A stretch of 64,000 nt of DNA. Origin: Syntrophomonas sp. UBA5314. GTDB lineage: Bacteria; Bacillota; Syntrophomonadia; Syntrophomonadales; Syntrophomonadaceae. Position numbers and translations under genes: made by a program. This document shows, piece after piece, positions 27,911 through 36,000 of this stretch; the first letter of the stretch is position 1; every line of letters starts with the position of its first letter. Location of the stretch: the NCBI GenBank assembly GCA_002410325.1, contig DHRK01000018.1, positions 74,078 through 138,077 on the forward strand, read 5' to 3'. The notes beneath the pieces are model-generated. The model saw only the letters and a program-made list of their open reading frames with translations, was not told where the DNA came from and did not search any database.

Positions 27911-28057
27911 GCTATTACTCCTTTCCAAACAGGGAACGAACTTCAGTGTGTGAATATCTTTACCCAAATTCCCGTAGGGAGGCAGAATCGTTTCCGACTC
28001 TACCCTAGCGGCTATTCGCCATGGTAAAACTTAAGGCGAGATAGCTCGGAGTATAGC
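27911..28057 (-). ncRNA. Probable Moco/Tuco-family riboswitch
   Basis: The outer helix pairs GCUAUACUCC (28057-28048) with GGAGUAAUAGC (27921-27911), one bulged A. Inside are the order and motifs of the E. coli moaA Moco RNA: CUCCGAGC, a UCGCC/GGCGA hairpin, AUAGCC, AGGG before a stem capped by GAAA, then GCCUCCC and, before the closing helix, UUUGGAAAGGAGU. The P3 arm seen in E. coli is absent, as in Tuco-type members. An extra GGGAA/UUCCC hairpin is inserted before the last motif. It precedes a Mo/W enzyme operon and an attenuator. Identified from memory of the consensus, not from a covariance search. Confidence 0.7.
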
Positions 28058-28351
28058 ATTTATCAATTTTGTTTAATTTTACCTTTTAAGTGCAAAAAAC
28101 AAAGAATCTTTTATACGTTTTCGACCTTTTTTGAAGAATTCCTTCCTTCAAAAATTGAGGCGTGGGCTGCCCGCCGAGCGGATTATTCTTTACGAATAAG
28201 TTCAATAAACCGAATCTCCCGGTTTGAGCGGACACTTTGTATGCAGAACTGCTGACCGGACAAAAGTATGTTATTCCATCCAGGAATAAATTGTAGAATA
28301 TTGCATTATCATTGGTATTATTTATTTCTATTAACTATAAAAAATCCAATG

Positions 28352-28417
28352 TATTCCCATGTAAAAAAACCGAAACTTTTACCTTTAAATAGGGTTGTTT
28401 ACATTTATTCCCATGTA
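28352..28417. repeat. 12-base direct repeats upstream of unknown gene
   Basis: TATTCCCATGTA occurs at 28352-28363 and again at 28406-28417, 54 bases apart, close to five helical turns. The spacing would suit a regulator binding one face of the DNA. Confidence 0.5.
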
Positions 28418-28490
28418 TATTACGATATAAGCAAGGTAGGGGATAAATATATTTAACCCTTCTAAAAAATTTCTCGTGGAGGCCTATGCC

Positions 28491-29051
28491 ATGTCTTATT
28501 ACATCATCGATGGAATGCCGGTGTTTCTAACCTGGTCTAAATACTACCAGCTCCGGGAAGAGATCATGCGTAGAAATAAGATAGGTGATGACTGCTTTTT
28601 CGGTATAAGAGGATGGGATTCCAATGAAGCCGAACTGCTCAGCAATACCATCAGTGAGGTTTTGCTGGAAAAGAGCCAAAAAGATATTAATACTTTCCGC
28701 CGGCAGTGGGCCAATTTTTCGATGGGCCAGGATGAAGCGGCCGATAACGCCTGGGAACTGCTTTTTGATTACTGTCACCTCACTAAAAATGCCGTATTAA
28801 ATAATTTGAACGTCCCCGCCGAAGGCTATAGGGAATCCCCCCAGACCGCCTTCTTGGGCCGGGTTTTTGCCTTAAACCTGTGCGGTCCCGAAACATCGCT
28901 GTTTAAACGTTTGCGCGGAAAATCCCGACTGGTAGGCCGACTGGTCATCGATTCCGAACAGATAGAGAGCATTGATGGCAATCTTGAGAATTTTCTCCTG
29001 GTATACCGCGGCCTTCCGATTCGTTTTTCCTCCTGCATTGAAATCGCTTAA
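28491..29051 (+). CDS. Conserved-looking protein of unknown function
   Basis: The 186-residue soluble protein starts at ATG 28491 (MSYYIIDGMPVFLTW), 8 bases behind GGAGG; the GTG at 28476 overlaps that site. It is rich in aromatic and acidic residues, with no membrane span, signal peptide or metal motif that I recognise. It is transcribed divergently from the formate dehydrogenase operon. Two 12-base direct repeats lie upstream. Coding confidence is good; function unknown. Confidence 0.6.
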   Translation: MSYYIIDGMPVFLTWSKYYQLREEIMRRNKIGDDCFFGIRGWDSNEAELLSNTISEVLLEKSQKDINTFRRQWANFSMGQDEAADNAWELLFDYCHLTKNAVLNNLNVPAEGYRESPQTAFLGRVFALNLCGPETSLFKRLRGKSRLVGRLVIDSEQIESIDGNLENFLLVYRGLPIRFSSCIEIA

Positions 29052-29160
29052 AGGCTGCATGCCAATCTGTTCCTCAATATTAAGCTTTTGTAATAAAAAT
29101 ATCCCCTATTTGAGCCAGGCTTCATAGTATAGCATAGAACTGTATAAAGGGGTAATTGCT

Positions 29161-29538
29161 ATGAAGGTTAAAGCGAAGAAAAGGCCGTTGTCGGTTGAGC
29201 GCAAAAGCGAAGTGGTCCAGGACTTTGTCTCGGGTTCGATTTATCAGCCCTTTGATGATCAATTCCGTGAATACTACCGGGCGGTAGACTTCAATCCGCC
29301 TCCCAATGGCACATTAAGTATGACCGGATCTGATGAAAACCAGGCTGGAGCCTATATAACGGCCCGGGTGGTACTGGCCAACGGCCGGGAGGATGATTTT
29401 TCAGTAGAAGGCCGGCAGGGCAAGTCGAGAAGCTATGAACAGGGAATTGTGTCGGTTGAGTTTAAAGGCTACAGTACCGATCCCAGCTATGTAGGTTCCG
29501 GCTATTTCAGCCTGACCCTGTTCAGGCAGCAGAGTTGA
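29161..29538 (+). CDS. Protein of unknown function
   Basis: The 125-residue soluble protein begins with basic residues (MKVKAKKRPLSVERK) and has a beta-rich central and C-terminal part (GAYITARVVLANGRED, VSVEFKGYST, GSGYFSLTLFRQ). AAAGGGG precedes the ATG by 8 bases. It carries no recognised motif. Its place between the formate dehydrogenase locus and the molbindin gene suggests no particular role. Confidence 0.55.
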   Translation: MKVKAKKRPLSVERKSEVVQDFVSGSIYQPFDDQFREYYRAVDFNPPPNGTLSMTGSDENQAGAYITARVVLANGREDDFSVEGRQGKSRSYEQGIVSVEFKGYSTDPSYVGSGYFSLTLFRQQS

Positions 29539-29652
29539 TAATCAGTAAATTTCCAACAATCAAATAATACCCGCTCAGTATCTCGCCCACCCCAGTCAAC
29601 TCCTTGGATTCACAAGCACGGACTAGTACAACATTTTAAGTTCAATAATTTG

Positions 29653-29685
29653 CCCCCTATCAGCACATGCTAATGCTAAAGGGGG
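29653..29685 (+). promoter_or_regulatory. Hairpin covering the molbindin ribosome binding site
   Basis: CCCCCT (29653-29658) pairs with AGGGGG (29680-29685), and AGCA with TGCT inside it. The right arm is the Shine-Dalgarno of the next gene, so translation can be blocked when the hairpin forms. Confidence 0.55.
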
Positions 29686-29694
29686 TGTTTATTT

Positions 29695-29901
29695 GTGCGT
29701 CTGAGCGATCCTAACAAACTGATTGGGAAAGTATTGGAATTAAAGAAAGGAAGCGAAATATGCGAAGTAATAGTAGATATCGGTGACTTCGCCGTGACTG
29801 CCACCATTACTCCCGGAGCCTTTGATGCTCTGGATTTGAAAAAGGGCGACCAGGTTTTTACCATGTTTAATTCCACTGATGTCACCTTGATCAAGGGGTA
29901 A
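29695..29901 (+). CDS. mop: Molbindin, Mop/TOBE-domain molybdate or tungstate-binding protein
   Basis: This 68-residue protein is a single Mop domain: MRLSDPNKLIGKVLELKKGSEICEV opens it, then VTATITPGAFDALDLKKGDQVF and the C-terminal NSTDVTLIKG. Molbindins form hexamers that store molybdate or tungstate in the cytoplasm. The start is GTG 29695 behind GGGGGTG. A nearby Mo/W formate dehydrogenase and probable Moco riboswitch fit a metal-buffering role. Confidence 0.88.
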   Translation: MRLSDPNKLIGKVLELKKGSEICEVIVDIGDFAVTATITPGAFDALDLKKGDQVFTMFNSTDVTLIKG

Positions 29902-30008
29902 GTTCCCGATTTTTGTATTTAATTAATACTTTTTAGGAAAATAGTTGCAAATTTTCTGATAGTCCTATATAATTGAGCTAGTCTGATAAACCGGGGTGTT
30001 TAATTATT

Positions 30009-30461
30009 ATGAAGAAACAGTTTGCAATCTTTCTGGTACTCATTATCTGCGCGGCAATGGTCGGCAGTTCAACTTTAGTAATCGTTCTGAATATGCCAAT
30101 TATTGCGCAGACCTCACAAAGGCTCCAAGCGGAAGCGGAACAACCCGCCGAATCAAATCAAGCGACTGAAACAGAGATAGCATCCAATCAAACCAGTCAA
30201 ACCAACCAGATTGTTGCGATGGAGCCTTTAAGCCAGAGTTCCGCTCCTCTATCAACCGAATTCACTCCTGCCGAAAAGGAGCAGATCGTAAAAATGCTGA
30301 ATGATCTGGGTATGCAAGAACAGGATATTTCGACCGATACGATCAAGAGCTTTCAAAACCAGAACTCTCTCAGCCCTACCGGTAATATAGACACCCACAC
30401 GTTAAATGAAATCATCCGTCAACTGGCCCTGGTTAAGGCCCAGGCAGCAGTGGGAACCTAA
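30009..30461 (+). CDS. Secreted or anchored protein with peptidoglycan-binding domain
   Basis: The 150-residue protein has an N-terminal hydrophobic segment (about residues 5-30), a Gln/Ser/Thr/Glu-rich linker (33-85) and a C-terminal peptidoglycan-binding type 1 helical domain (IVKMLNDLGMQ, TIKSFQNQNSLSPTGNIDTHTLNEII). It should be exported and attach to the cell wall. No catalytic domain is present, so its role may be structural or sensory. A strong terminator follows. Confidence 0.75.
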   Translation: MKKQFAIFLVLIICAAMVGSSTLVIVLNMPIIAQTSQRLQAEAEQPAESNQATETEIASNQTSQTNQIVAMEPLSQSSAPLSTEFTPAEKEQIVKMLNDLGMQEQDISTDTIKSFQNQNSLSPTGNIDTHTLNEIIRQLALVKAQAAVGT

Positions 30462-30476
30462 ACCGGGGATCTTACC

Positions 30477-30512
30477 AGCCCTTCAGGTCATGCTGAGGGG
30501 CTATTTTGTTTT
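30477..30512 (+). terminator. Rho-independent terminator
   Basis: AGCCCTTCAG (30477-30486) pairs with CTGAGGGGCT (30493-30502) with one wobble, followed by a T-rich run. Confidence 0.85.
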
Positions 30513-30607
30513 TTGAGGCTTACCCCTTTTCTGTTTTGACCATATTGTATTTACCCCGAATATTAATTCCTTCATTAAAATAAACAACAAAATGTACGGT
30601 TAAACCA

Positions 30608-30640
30608 TTGCAAAAATGCCACAGCATTTCCGTTATGCAA
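30608..30640. promoter_or_regulatory. Dyad-symmetric candidate enhancer site
   Basis: TTGCA (30608) and TGCAA (30636) flank an inner AAATGC-caca-GCATTT palindrome (30614-30629). It lies 132-164 bases upstream of the sigma-54 element at 30772, a normal distance for an enhancer-binding protein. The inner AATGC/GCATT half-sites are shared with the repeats at 43969-44126. Confidence 0.5.
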
Positions 30641-30771
30641 CAAAACTTCAATTTCATTTGCCGGCCAGGCCATGCTCTATTTTGTCGCCAGGTTCAAGGC
30701 TTGACCAATTTCTAGGGAATTTTTCGAAATCGAGTTTTACACGGCGGCCAGGAATTACTAGCCCGGGTAGG

Positions 30772-30787
30772 TGGTATGATATTTGCA
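30772..30787 (+). promoter_or_regulatory. Sigma-54 promoter of the hbd-crt operon
   Basis: TGGTAT-N5-TTGCA has the invariant GG (30773-30774) and GC (30785-30786) exactly 10 bases apart. The transcript would start near 30797, leaving a leader of about 130 bases before hbd. Confidence 0.65.
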
Positions 30788-30924
30788 TTAATTATAGGTG
30801 GGGTTGTCTTGACTATATGATTCAAGGAGGTGACAATCAGTCTTAATATATGGTCTAAGTGCCAGGTTTACGTTTTAACCGGGCATTAGGGTAAATAGAG
30901 AATTAATATAAGGGGGTTCATTAG

Positions 30925-31773
30925 ATGGAAATTAATAAAATCGCAGTATTGGGCGCAGGCACTATGGGAACAGGGATTGTATGGGCTTTCGCCGCAGCCG
31001 GAAAAGAAGTTATCGTTTATGACATCGCTCAAGAAATCGTAGACCGCTGCATCGCCAACGTGAAAAAAGGCGTTGCCAAACTTGAAGAGAAGGGCAAGGT
31101 TCCGGCCGGAACCGCTGAAGGGCTGAAAATTACCGGCACCGCCAAGTTGGAGGATATTGCTAGCGTAGACTTTGTTTTAGAAACCGTTCTGGAAAAAATG
31201 GCCATCAAGAAGGACGTTTACGGCAAATTGTCCGGCATCATCGGGGATGACATCATTGTTGCCACCAACACTTCCGCACTGCCTATCACTGAAATCGCCA
31301 CTGCTTACAAACGGCCCGACAAAGTCGTTGGAATGCATTTCTTCAACCCGGCTCAGGTTATGAAGCTAATCGAAGTGATTGCCGCCGCTCAGACCTCTCA
31401 AGAAACCGTTGACACAGTATTTGCATTATCTCTGGCCATTGATAAAAAGCCGATCCAAGTCAAGGAAGGTCCTGGCTTTGTTGTAAATAGAATACTGGTC
31501 CCCGGCATCAACGAAGCCGCTTTCATCCTTTATGAAGGCCTGGCCAGTGTAGCCGACATCGACACCGCCATGAAACTGGGTGCCGGATGGCCGATGGGTC
31601 CCTTACAGCTCGCCGACCTGGTTGGAATCGATATCGCGTTGGAAGTTTGCAACACCCTGTATGAAGAAACCGGAGATCCCAAATATCGTCCCGCTGCCCC
31701 CTTGAAACAGTGGGTCCGCGCCGGCTGGCTGGGCATGAAGACCAAGAAGGGCTTCTACGACTACAATAAGTAA
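30925..31773 (+). CDS. hbd: 3-hydroxybutyryl-CoA dehydrogenase
   Basis: The 282-residue enzyme has the NAD-binding start KIAVLGAGTMGTGIVWAFA. The catalytic His lies in GMHFFNPAQVMKLIEV and the conserved C-terminal helix in GAGWPMGPLQLADLVGID. It oxidises (S)-3-hydroxybutyryl-CoA to acetoacetyl-CoA with NAD+. Length is standard for the single-domain bacterial type. It forms a two-gene operon with crt behind a sigma-54 promoter and duplicates the function of the hbd at 45443. Confidence 0.93.
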   Translation: MEINKIAVLGAGTMGTGIVWAFAAAGKEVIVYDIAQEIVDRCIANVKKGVAKLEEKGKVPAGTAEGLKITGTAKLEDIASVDFVLETVLEKMAIKKDVYGKLSGIIGDDIIVATNTSALPITEIATAYKRPDKVVGMHFFNPAQVMKLIEVIAAAQTSQETVDTVFALSLAIDKKPIQVKEGPGFVVNRILVPGINEAAFILYEGLASVADIDTAMKLGAGWPMGPLQLADLVGIDIALEVCNTLYEETGDPKYRPAAPLKQWVRAGWLGMKTKKGFYDYNK

Positions 31774-31834
31774 TATCATACCCGGCGTATTACCCTGTAT
31801 CTAAGGGACAATATGGAAGTGGGGGGACAAATAA

Positions 31835-32617
31835 ATGGCATTTGAAAATATTATTCTGGAGAAGGAAGATTACCTGGCTACCATTATCATCAACCGGCCC
31901 AAGGCTTTAAATGCTTTAAACGCCGAAACTCTGTACGAATTAGAAGCAGCCGTTAAAGACATCAAGGCCGACGCCAACATCAAGGTCGTGATCGTAACCG
32001 GAAGCGGCGATAAATCCTTTGTCGCCGGAGCTGACATCACTTTTATGCTTCCCCTTTCCCCGGCTGAGGGAAGATTCTTCTCCGATGTAGGAGAGCGAGT
32101 AATGCGTGGCTTTGAACTTTTGGAAAAGCCGGTTATCGCCGCTATCAATGGATTCGCCCTGGGCGGCGGCTGTGAACTGGCCATGGCCTGCGACATCAGA
32201 CTGGCTTCGGAAAACGCTGTTTTTGCTCAGCCCGAAGTGGGCTTAGGGGTTATCCCTGGATTTGGCGGGACCCAGCGCCTGCCCCGCCTGATCGGTGAAG
32301 GCCGGGCCAAAGAACTCACCTATACCGCAGATGTAATTAAAGCTGACGAAGCTTACCGCATTGGCCTGGTCAACCATGTATATCCCCAGGATCAATTAAT
32401 GGACGAAGCTAAGAAACTGGCCAAGAAAATCGCATCCAAAGCCCCGCTGGCAGTAGGCTATGCCAAATTTGCCATCGGCAAAGGACTGCAGGTTGACCTT
32501 GACACTGCCATGAGCATTGAATCCGATATGTTTGGAATGTGCTGTGCAACTGAAGACAAGTTCGAAGGAATGGGCGCCTTTGTTGAAAAGCGTAAACCGC
32601 AATTCAAAGGCAAATAG
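31835..32617 (+). CDS. crt: Enoyl-CoA hydratase / crotonase
   Basis: The 260-residue crotonase-fold enzyme has the oxyanion-hole segments AGADITFML and GFALGGGCELAMACD. The two catalytic glutamates lie in ALGGGCELAM and QPEVGLGVIPGFGGTQRLPRL. It hydrates crotonyl-CoA to 3-hydroxybutyryl-CoA. It follows hbd by 61 bases and is closely similar to the crotonase at 44608. A terminator lies about 180 bases downstream. Confidence 0.93.
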   Translation: MAFENIILEKEDYLATIIINRPKALNALNAETLYELEAAVKDIKADANIKVVIVTGSGDKSFVAGADITFMLPLSPAEGRFFSDVGERVMRGFELLEKPVIAAINGFALGGGCELAMACDIRLASENAVFAQPEVGLGVIPGFGGTQRLPRLIGEGRAKELTYTADVIKADEAYRIGLVNHVYPQDQLMDEAKKLAKKIASKAPLAVGYAKFAIGKGLQVDLDTAMSIESDMFGMCCATEDKFEGMGAFVEKRKPQFKGK

Positions 32618-32796
32618 CAGTATTTTTTTCCAATAGTCGTTTGTCTCAAGCTTAAGCGGCTGTTTTTGCGGACCAGGAGCTTACCACTCAATATAGGAGA
32701 TTCTCTCTAAACTGTCTTTTTTGTCCGGTCAGTTGTGATTGCTTGAGTTGAACGGGATAAATTCTCCCCTCGTATTTTATTGCATGATAGTTCATA

Positions 32797-32830
32797 AGGG
32801 GCTGTCTCCAAGCAGAGACAGCCCTCTTTT
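32797..32830 (+). terminator. Rho-independent terminator of the hbd-crt operon
   Basis: GGGCTGTCTC (32799-32808) pairs perfectly with GAGACAGCCC (32815-32824), followed by TCTTTT. Confidence 0.85.
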
Positions 32831-32833
32831 AAT

Positions 32834-32926
32834 TGAGTCAGCGACCGGGGACGGTTATTTTCGCATAGGCGGATATGTTCATACCCCTGTTGTCGAAAAT
32901 GAGTCGGAGAACCGTCCCCGAACTCA
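32834..32926. repeat. Large nested hairpin repeat with GGGGACGGTT arms
   Basis: GGGGACGGTT (32847-32856) pairs with AACCGTCCCC (32910-32919). TGAGT/ACTCA pair outside it, and ATTTTCG/CGAAAAT inside. A third partial copy (GAGTTCGGGGACG) lies near 32979. This resembles the REP-like palindromes mobilised by IS200-type transposases. No transposase is in the window. Confidence 0.55.
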
Positions 32927-33004
32927 TTTTGGTAAGCGAAGCGAACATGTGTGGTGCCTTTGTGACAGAGTTCTGGTGAGTTCGGGGACGCCTAAGTAAA
33001 ACCA

Positions 33005-33177
33005 TTTGGCCTACTACGGGAGCGAAGATCAAGGAAAGAGTAAAACCGCGCCTGAGGCGTACTAAAGTACGTCGATGGAGCGGTTTTGCGAATGACGCAG
33101 GCGACGCCCATGGACGGGCTAGTGCAGCGGTGCCAGGATGGCAAGGAGCTGCGAATTCGTTTCCGTAGTAGGCCAAA
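33005..33177. repeat. MITE-like palindromic element A
   Basis: Perfect 15-base terminal inverted repeats (33005-33019 and 33163-33177) enclose an off-centre hairpin: AAAACCGC (33042-33049), GTAC-taaa-GTAC (33059-33070), GCGGTTTT (33080-33087). The hairpin architecture is shared with elements at 36290 and 40439 although the sequence differs. It fills the gap after pyk. Confidence 0.6.
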
Positions 33178-33181
33178 GCTC

Positions 33182-34930
33182 CTACAACACGCGGGCGGTG
33201 CCTTGGTAGATCCTCCCGCGGGAGGTGTCTACTGTCACTACCATTCCGTTTTGCAACAGCCGGGTGGCTTCATCTGCGCCTACCACTACCGGTATGTTGG
33301 CAGTCAATCCCATAATGGCAGCATCGGAGGTAAGCCCTCCGGCTTCCGTTATCAGGGCGCCAATACGTTCCAGATAGGGTCCAAAATCGGGGCTGGCGGC
33401 TATGGCGACTACAATATCACCTTTCTCGATATCTTCCAGGTCGGCGGCCGAGGCAATAATTCTAACCTTGCCGGTAATTGGTTCCTGGCCGATGCCCATA
33501 CCCTGAGCCAGAATTTTGCCCACCACGTGAACTTTCATCATATTCGTAGCGCCGGAAAAACCGGCTGGAATCCCTGCGGTCAGGAGCACCAGGTCCCCGT
33601 CCTCAATATAATCCGATTTCAGCGCACAGTTGATGGCCTCTTCAAAAAGCTCATCGGTCCCTCGTATCTCTTTAATTATTACCGGGTATACCCCCCAGAC
33701 CAGGGCCAGCTTATTGAACACCCGGAGGGAATGAGTGGCCGCCACCACCGCCGCCCGGGGGCGGTATTTAGACACCATTCGGGCCGTATAACCGCTGCGG
33801 GTGATACTGATGATGGCCGGGATGCACAGGTTGAAGGCGGTTGCGCAGCAGGCGTAGCTTATGGCATCGGTTACCGATAGATTGCCCTGCAGCCTTTTGC
33901 GGCGCAGGATTTCTCCATAGGGCAAAGACTGTTCGCTCCGAAGCGCAATGCGGGCCATGGTCTGAACCACTTCGACCGGGAATTTTCCAGCCGCCGTTTC
34001 TCCGGACAGCATGATCGCATCGGCCCCTTCAAATATGGCATTGGCCACATCCGAGACTTCGGCACGGGTGGGCCTGGGATTTACAATCATAGACTCCAGC
34101 ATCTGGGTGGCAATAATGACCGGCTTGCCCGCCCGGCTGCATTTTTCTACAATCAATTTCTGCACCAGCGGCACATCTTCAGCCGGTATTTCCACGCCCA
34201 GGTCGCCCCGGGCCACCATAACCCCATCGGCTACTTTTATTATGTCATCCAGGTTATCGACGCCCTGCTGACTCTCAATTTTAGCGATAATGTCGATGTC
34301 GGCAGCGAATTGTTCTATAATTCTGCGAATTTCCAACACATCATCGGCGCTGCGCACAAAGGAAGCGGCGATGAAATCAAGCTGGTTTTTTATCCCGAAT
34401 TCTATGTCGGCCCGGTCCTGATCGCTGATAAAGGGCAGCCCAATCCTCACTCCCGGTACATTTACCCCCTTTTTTTCGCCCAGTTCCCCGCCGTTTAAAA
34501 CCCGGCAGACGATGTCGGTGGCGGTGGTATCCTCAACCACCAGGTTGATAAGACCGTCGGCCAGCAGTATGTTGTCCCCCGCTCCCACCTGGGCCGGCAG
34601 TTCTTTATAGCTTATCTGCACTTCGCTCTCGTCACCGGGCACCGGCCGCGTGGTCAGGACCAGGCGCTGCCCGCATTTTAAATTGACCTTTTGGGCTGCC
34701 AGGGTTCCGGTTCTTATCTCCGGGCCCTTGGTGTCCAGGGCAATCGCGGTAGGCCGCCCGAATTGACGCGACGCCTCTCTGATATTGTCTATCCTTTTTT
34801 GGTGCTCTGAATGGATGCCATGTGAAAAATTAAGCCTGCAGACATTGACGCCTGCCTTCATCATATCCTTGAGTACTCCAATGTCCTCACTGGCCGGACC
34901 TATGGTCGCGATAATTTTGGTTTTCCTCAT
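33182..34930 (-). CDS. pyk: Pyruvate kinase with C-terminal PEP-utiliser-like domain
   Basis: The 582-residue enzyme has TIGPASED at the N-terminus, the active-site region IIAKIESQQGVDNLDDI and MVARGDLGVEIP, and MLESM. An extra C-terminal swivelling domain (about 475-582, with TANIPVVVGADEATRLLQNG) is typical of Bacillus-type pyruvate kinases. It converts PEP and ADP to pyruvate and ATP. GGGGGTG precedes the ATG. It follows pfkA by 42 bases in one operon. Confidence 0.95.
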   Translation of the reverse strand: MRKTKIIATIGPASEDIGVLKDMMKAGVNVCRLNFSHGIHSEHQKRIDNIREASRQFGRPTAIALDTKGPEIRTGTLAAQKVNLKCGQRLVLTTRPVPGDESEVQISYKELPAQVGAGDNILLADGLINLVVEDTTATDIVCRVLNGGELGEKKGVNVPGVRIGLPFISDQDRADIEFGIKNQLDFIAASFVRSADDVLEIRRIIEQFAADIDIIAKIESQQGVDNLDDIIKVADGVMVARGDLGVEIPAEDVPLVQKLIVEKCSRAGKPVIIATQMLESMIVNPRPTRAEVSDVANAIFEGADAIMLSGETAAGKFPVEVVQTMARIALRSEQSLPYGEILRRKRLQGNLSVTDAISYACCATAFNLCIPAIISITRSGYTARMVSKYRPRAAVVAATHSLRVFNKLALVWGVYPVIIKEIRGTDELFEEAINCALKSDYIEDGDLVLLTAGIPAGFSGATNMMKVHVVGKILAQGMGIGQEPITGKVRIIASAADLEDIEKGDIVVAIAASPDFGPYLERIGALITEAGGLTSDAAIMGLTANIPVVVGADEATRLLQNGMVVTVDTSRGRIYQGTARVL

Positions 34931-34972
34931 TTTTTCACCCCCAGCCTTACGTATATTAAGCCCGACGCCTGA

Positions 34973-35929
34973 TCAGGTTGACAGGACCCGGGCAATTTCG
35001 AACAAATCCAACTCCAGGGTGCGCACCCCGTTTATCACCTCTTGCAAGGGCACGGGATAGACCCGGCCCCGCTGGCTCGCTACCATTACATTTCTCTTCC
35101 CCTCGCTGATGTAATCGACCGCGGCCTTGCCCATGCAGGACGCGAGTAGGCGATCGACGCCGGTGGGGGTTCCCCCACGCTGCACATGGCCCAAAATGCT
35201 TATTCTTATATCATGTCCGGTTTTTTCATGAATGTAATCGCGCAATTCCATCACCGGGCAGGCCCCTTCGGCGATAACTATAATGCTGTGCAGTTTGCCC
35301 CTTTCGGCCCCTTTTTTTATCTTATCAACCACGGCCGGCAGGTCGTTTTCGATTTCCGGAATCAGAATCGATTCGGCGCCCCCGGCCACCCCGGCTGAAA
35401 GGGCGATCTCTCCGCAGTGCCGGCCCATGACTTCAATAATAAAAACCCGCCCATGGCTGGTAGCGGTATCGCGAATCCGGTTAATGGCTTCCAGGGCGGT
35501 GTTTACTGCGGTGTCAAACCCGATTGACTGGGTATATACGATGTCATTGTCAATGGTAGCCGGGATTCCAATGGCGTTGCAGCCCAGTTTGGACAGTTCA
35601 TAGGCGCCGCGCAGGCTGCCGTTCCCCCCAATGACCACCAGGTGTTCAATCCCCTGGTCCAGCAAAACCTGCCGGGCCTGTTCCCGTCCCCCGGAAGTCA
35701 TGAATGATTGGGAGCGGGAAGTCTGTAGAATAGTGCCCCCCCGGTGAATAATATCGGCCACCGATCCGGGGGTCATCTGGCGCAGGTTTCCTTTAATAAG
35801 CCCTTCAAAGCCCTGCAAAACGCCAAAAACATCGAATCGGTTATAGATTCCAGCCCGCACCACCGCACGAACGGCGGCGTTCATGCCCGGGGCGTCGCCT
35901 CCGCTGGTCAATACCGCTATTCCCGACAT
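34973..35929 (-). CDS. pfkA: 6-phosphofructokinase
   Basis: The 318-residue enzyme has GGDAPGMNAAVRAVV at the N-terminus, the catalytic PATIDNDI and the fructose-6-phosphate motif MGRHCGEIAL. Length and order match bacterial ATP-type PFK. The phosphate-binding motif reads GGNGSLRGA, where ATP-type enzymes usually have GGDGS, so the metal-coordinating Asp is an Asn here. Cosubstrate or activity may be altered. GGGAGGAGG precedes the ATG. It forms an operon with pyk and sits 71 bases after mtrB. Confidence 0.93.
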   Translation of the reverse strand: MSGIAVLTSGGDAPGMNAAVRAVVRAGIYNRFDVFGVLQGFEGLIKGNLRQMTPGSVADIIHRGGTILQTSRSQSFMTSGGREQARQVLLDQGIEHLVVIGGNGSLRGAYELSKLGCNAIGIPATIDNDIVYTQSIGFDTAVNTALEAINRIRDTATSHGRVFIIEVMGRHCGEIALSAGVAGGAESILIPEIENDLPAVVDKIKKGAERGKLHSIIVIAEGACPVMELRDYIHEKTGHDIRISILGHVQRGGTPTGVDRLLASCMGKAAVDYISEGKRNVMVASQRGRVYPVPLQEVINGVRTLELDLFEIARVLST

Positions 35930-36000
35930 TAGGGCAGCCTCCTCCCGCTAAATTAAAGGTAGGAGAAATGTAAGCCGTTGGAGCTTTTACGCCGCTTTGC

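Noticed and set aside
28046..28058. TGCTATACT as an extended -10 promoter on the minus strand
   Set aside because: These bases form the 5' strand of the riboswitch closing helix, so the transcript must start upstream, perhaps from the weak TAAAAT at 28081-28076.
33086..33880. 264-residue plus-strand frame
   Set aside because: It is antisense to pyruvate kinase and element A; rich in Gly, His and Arg as expected of a shadow frame.
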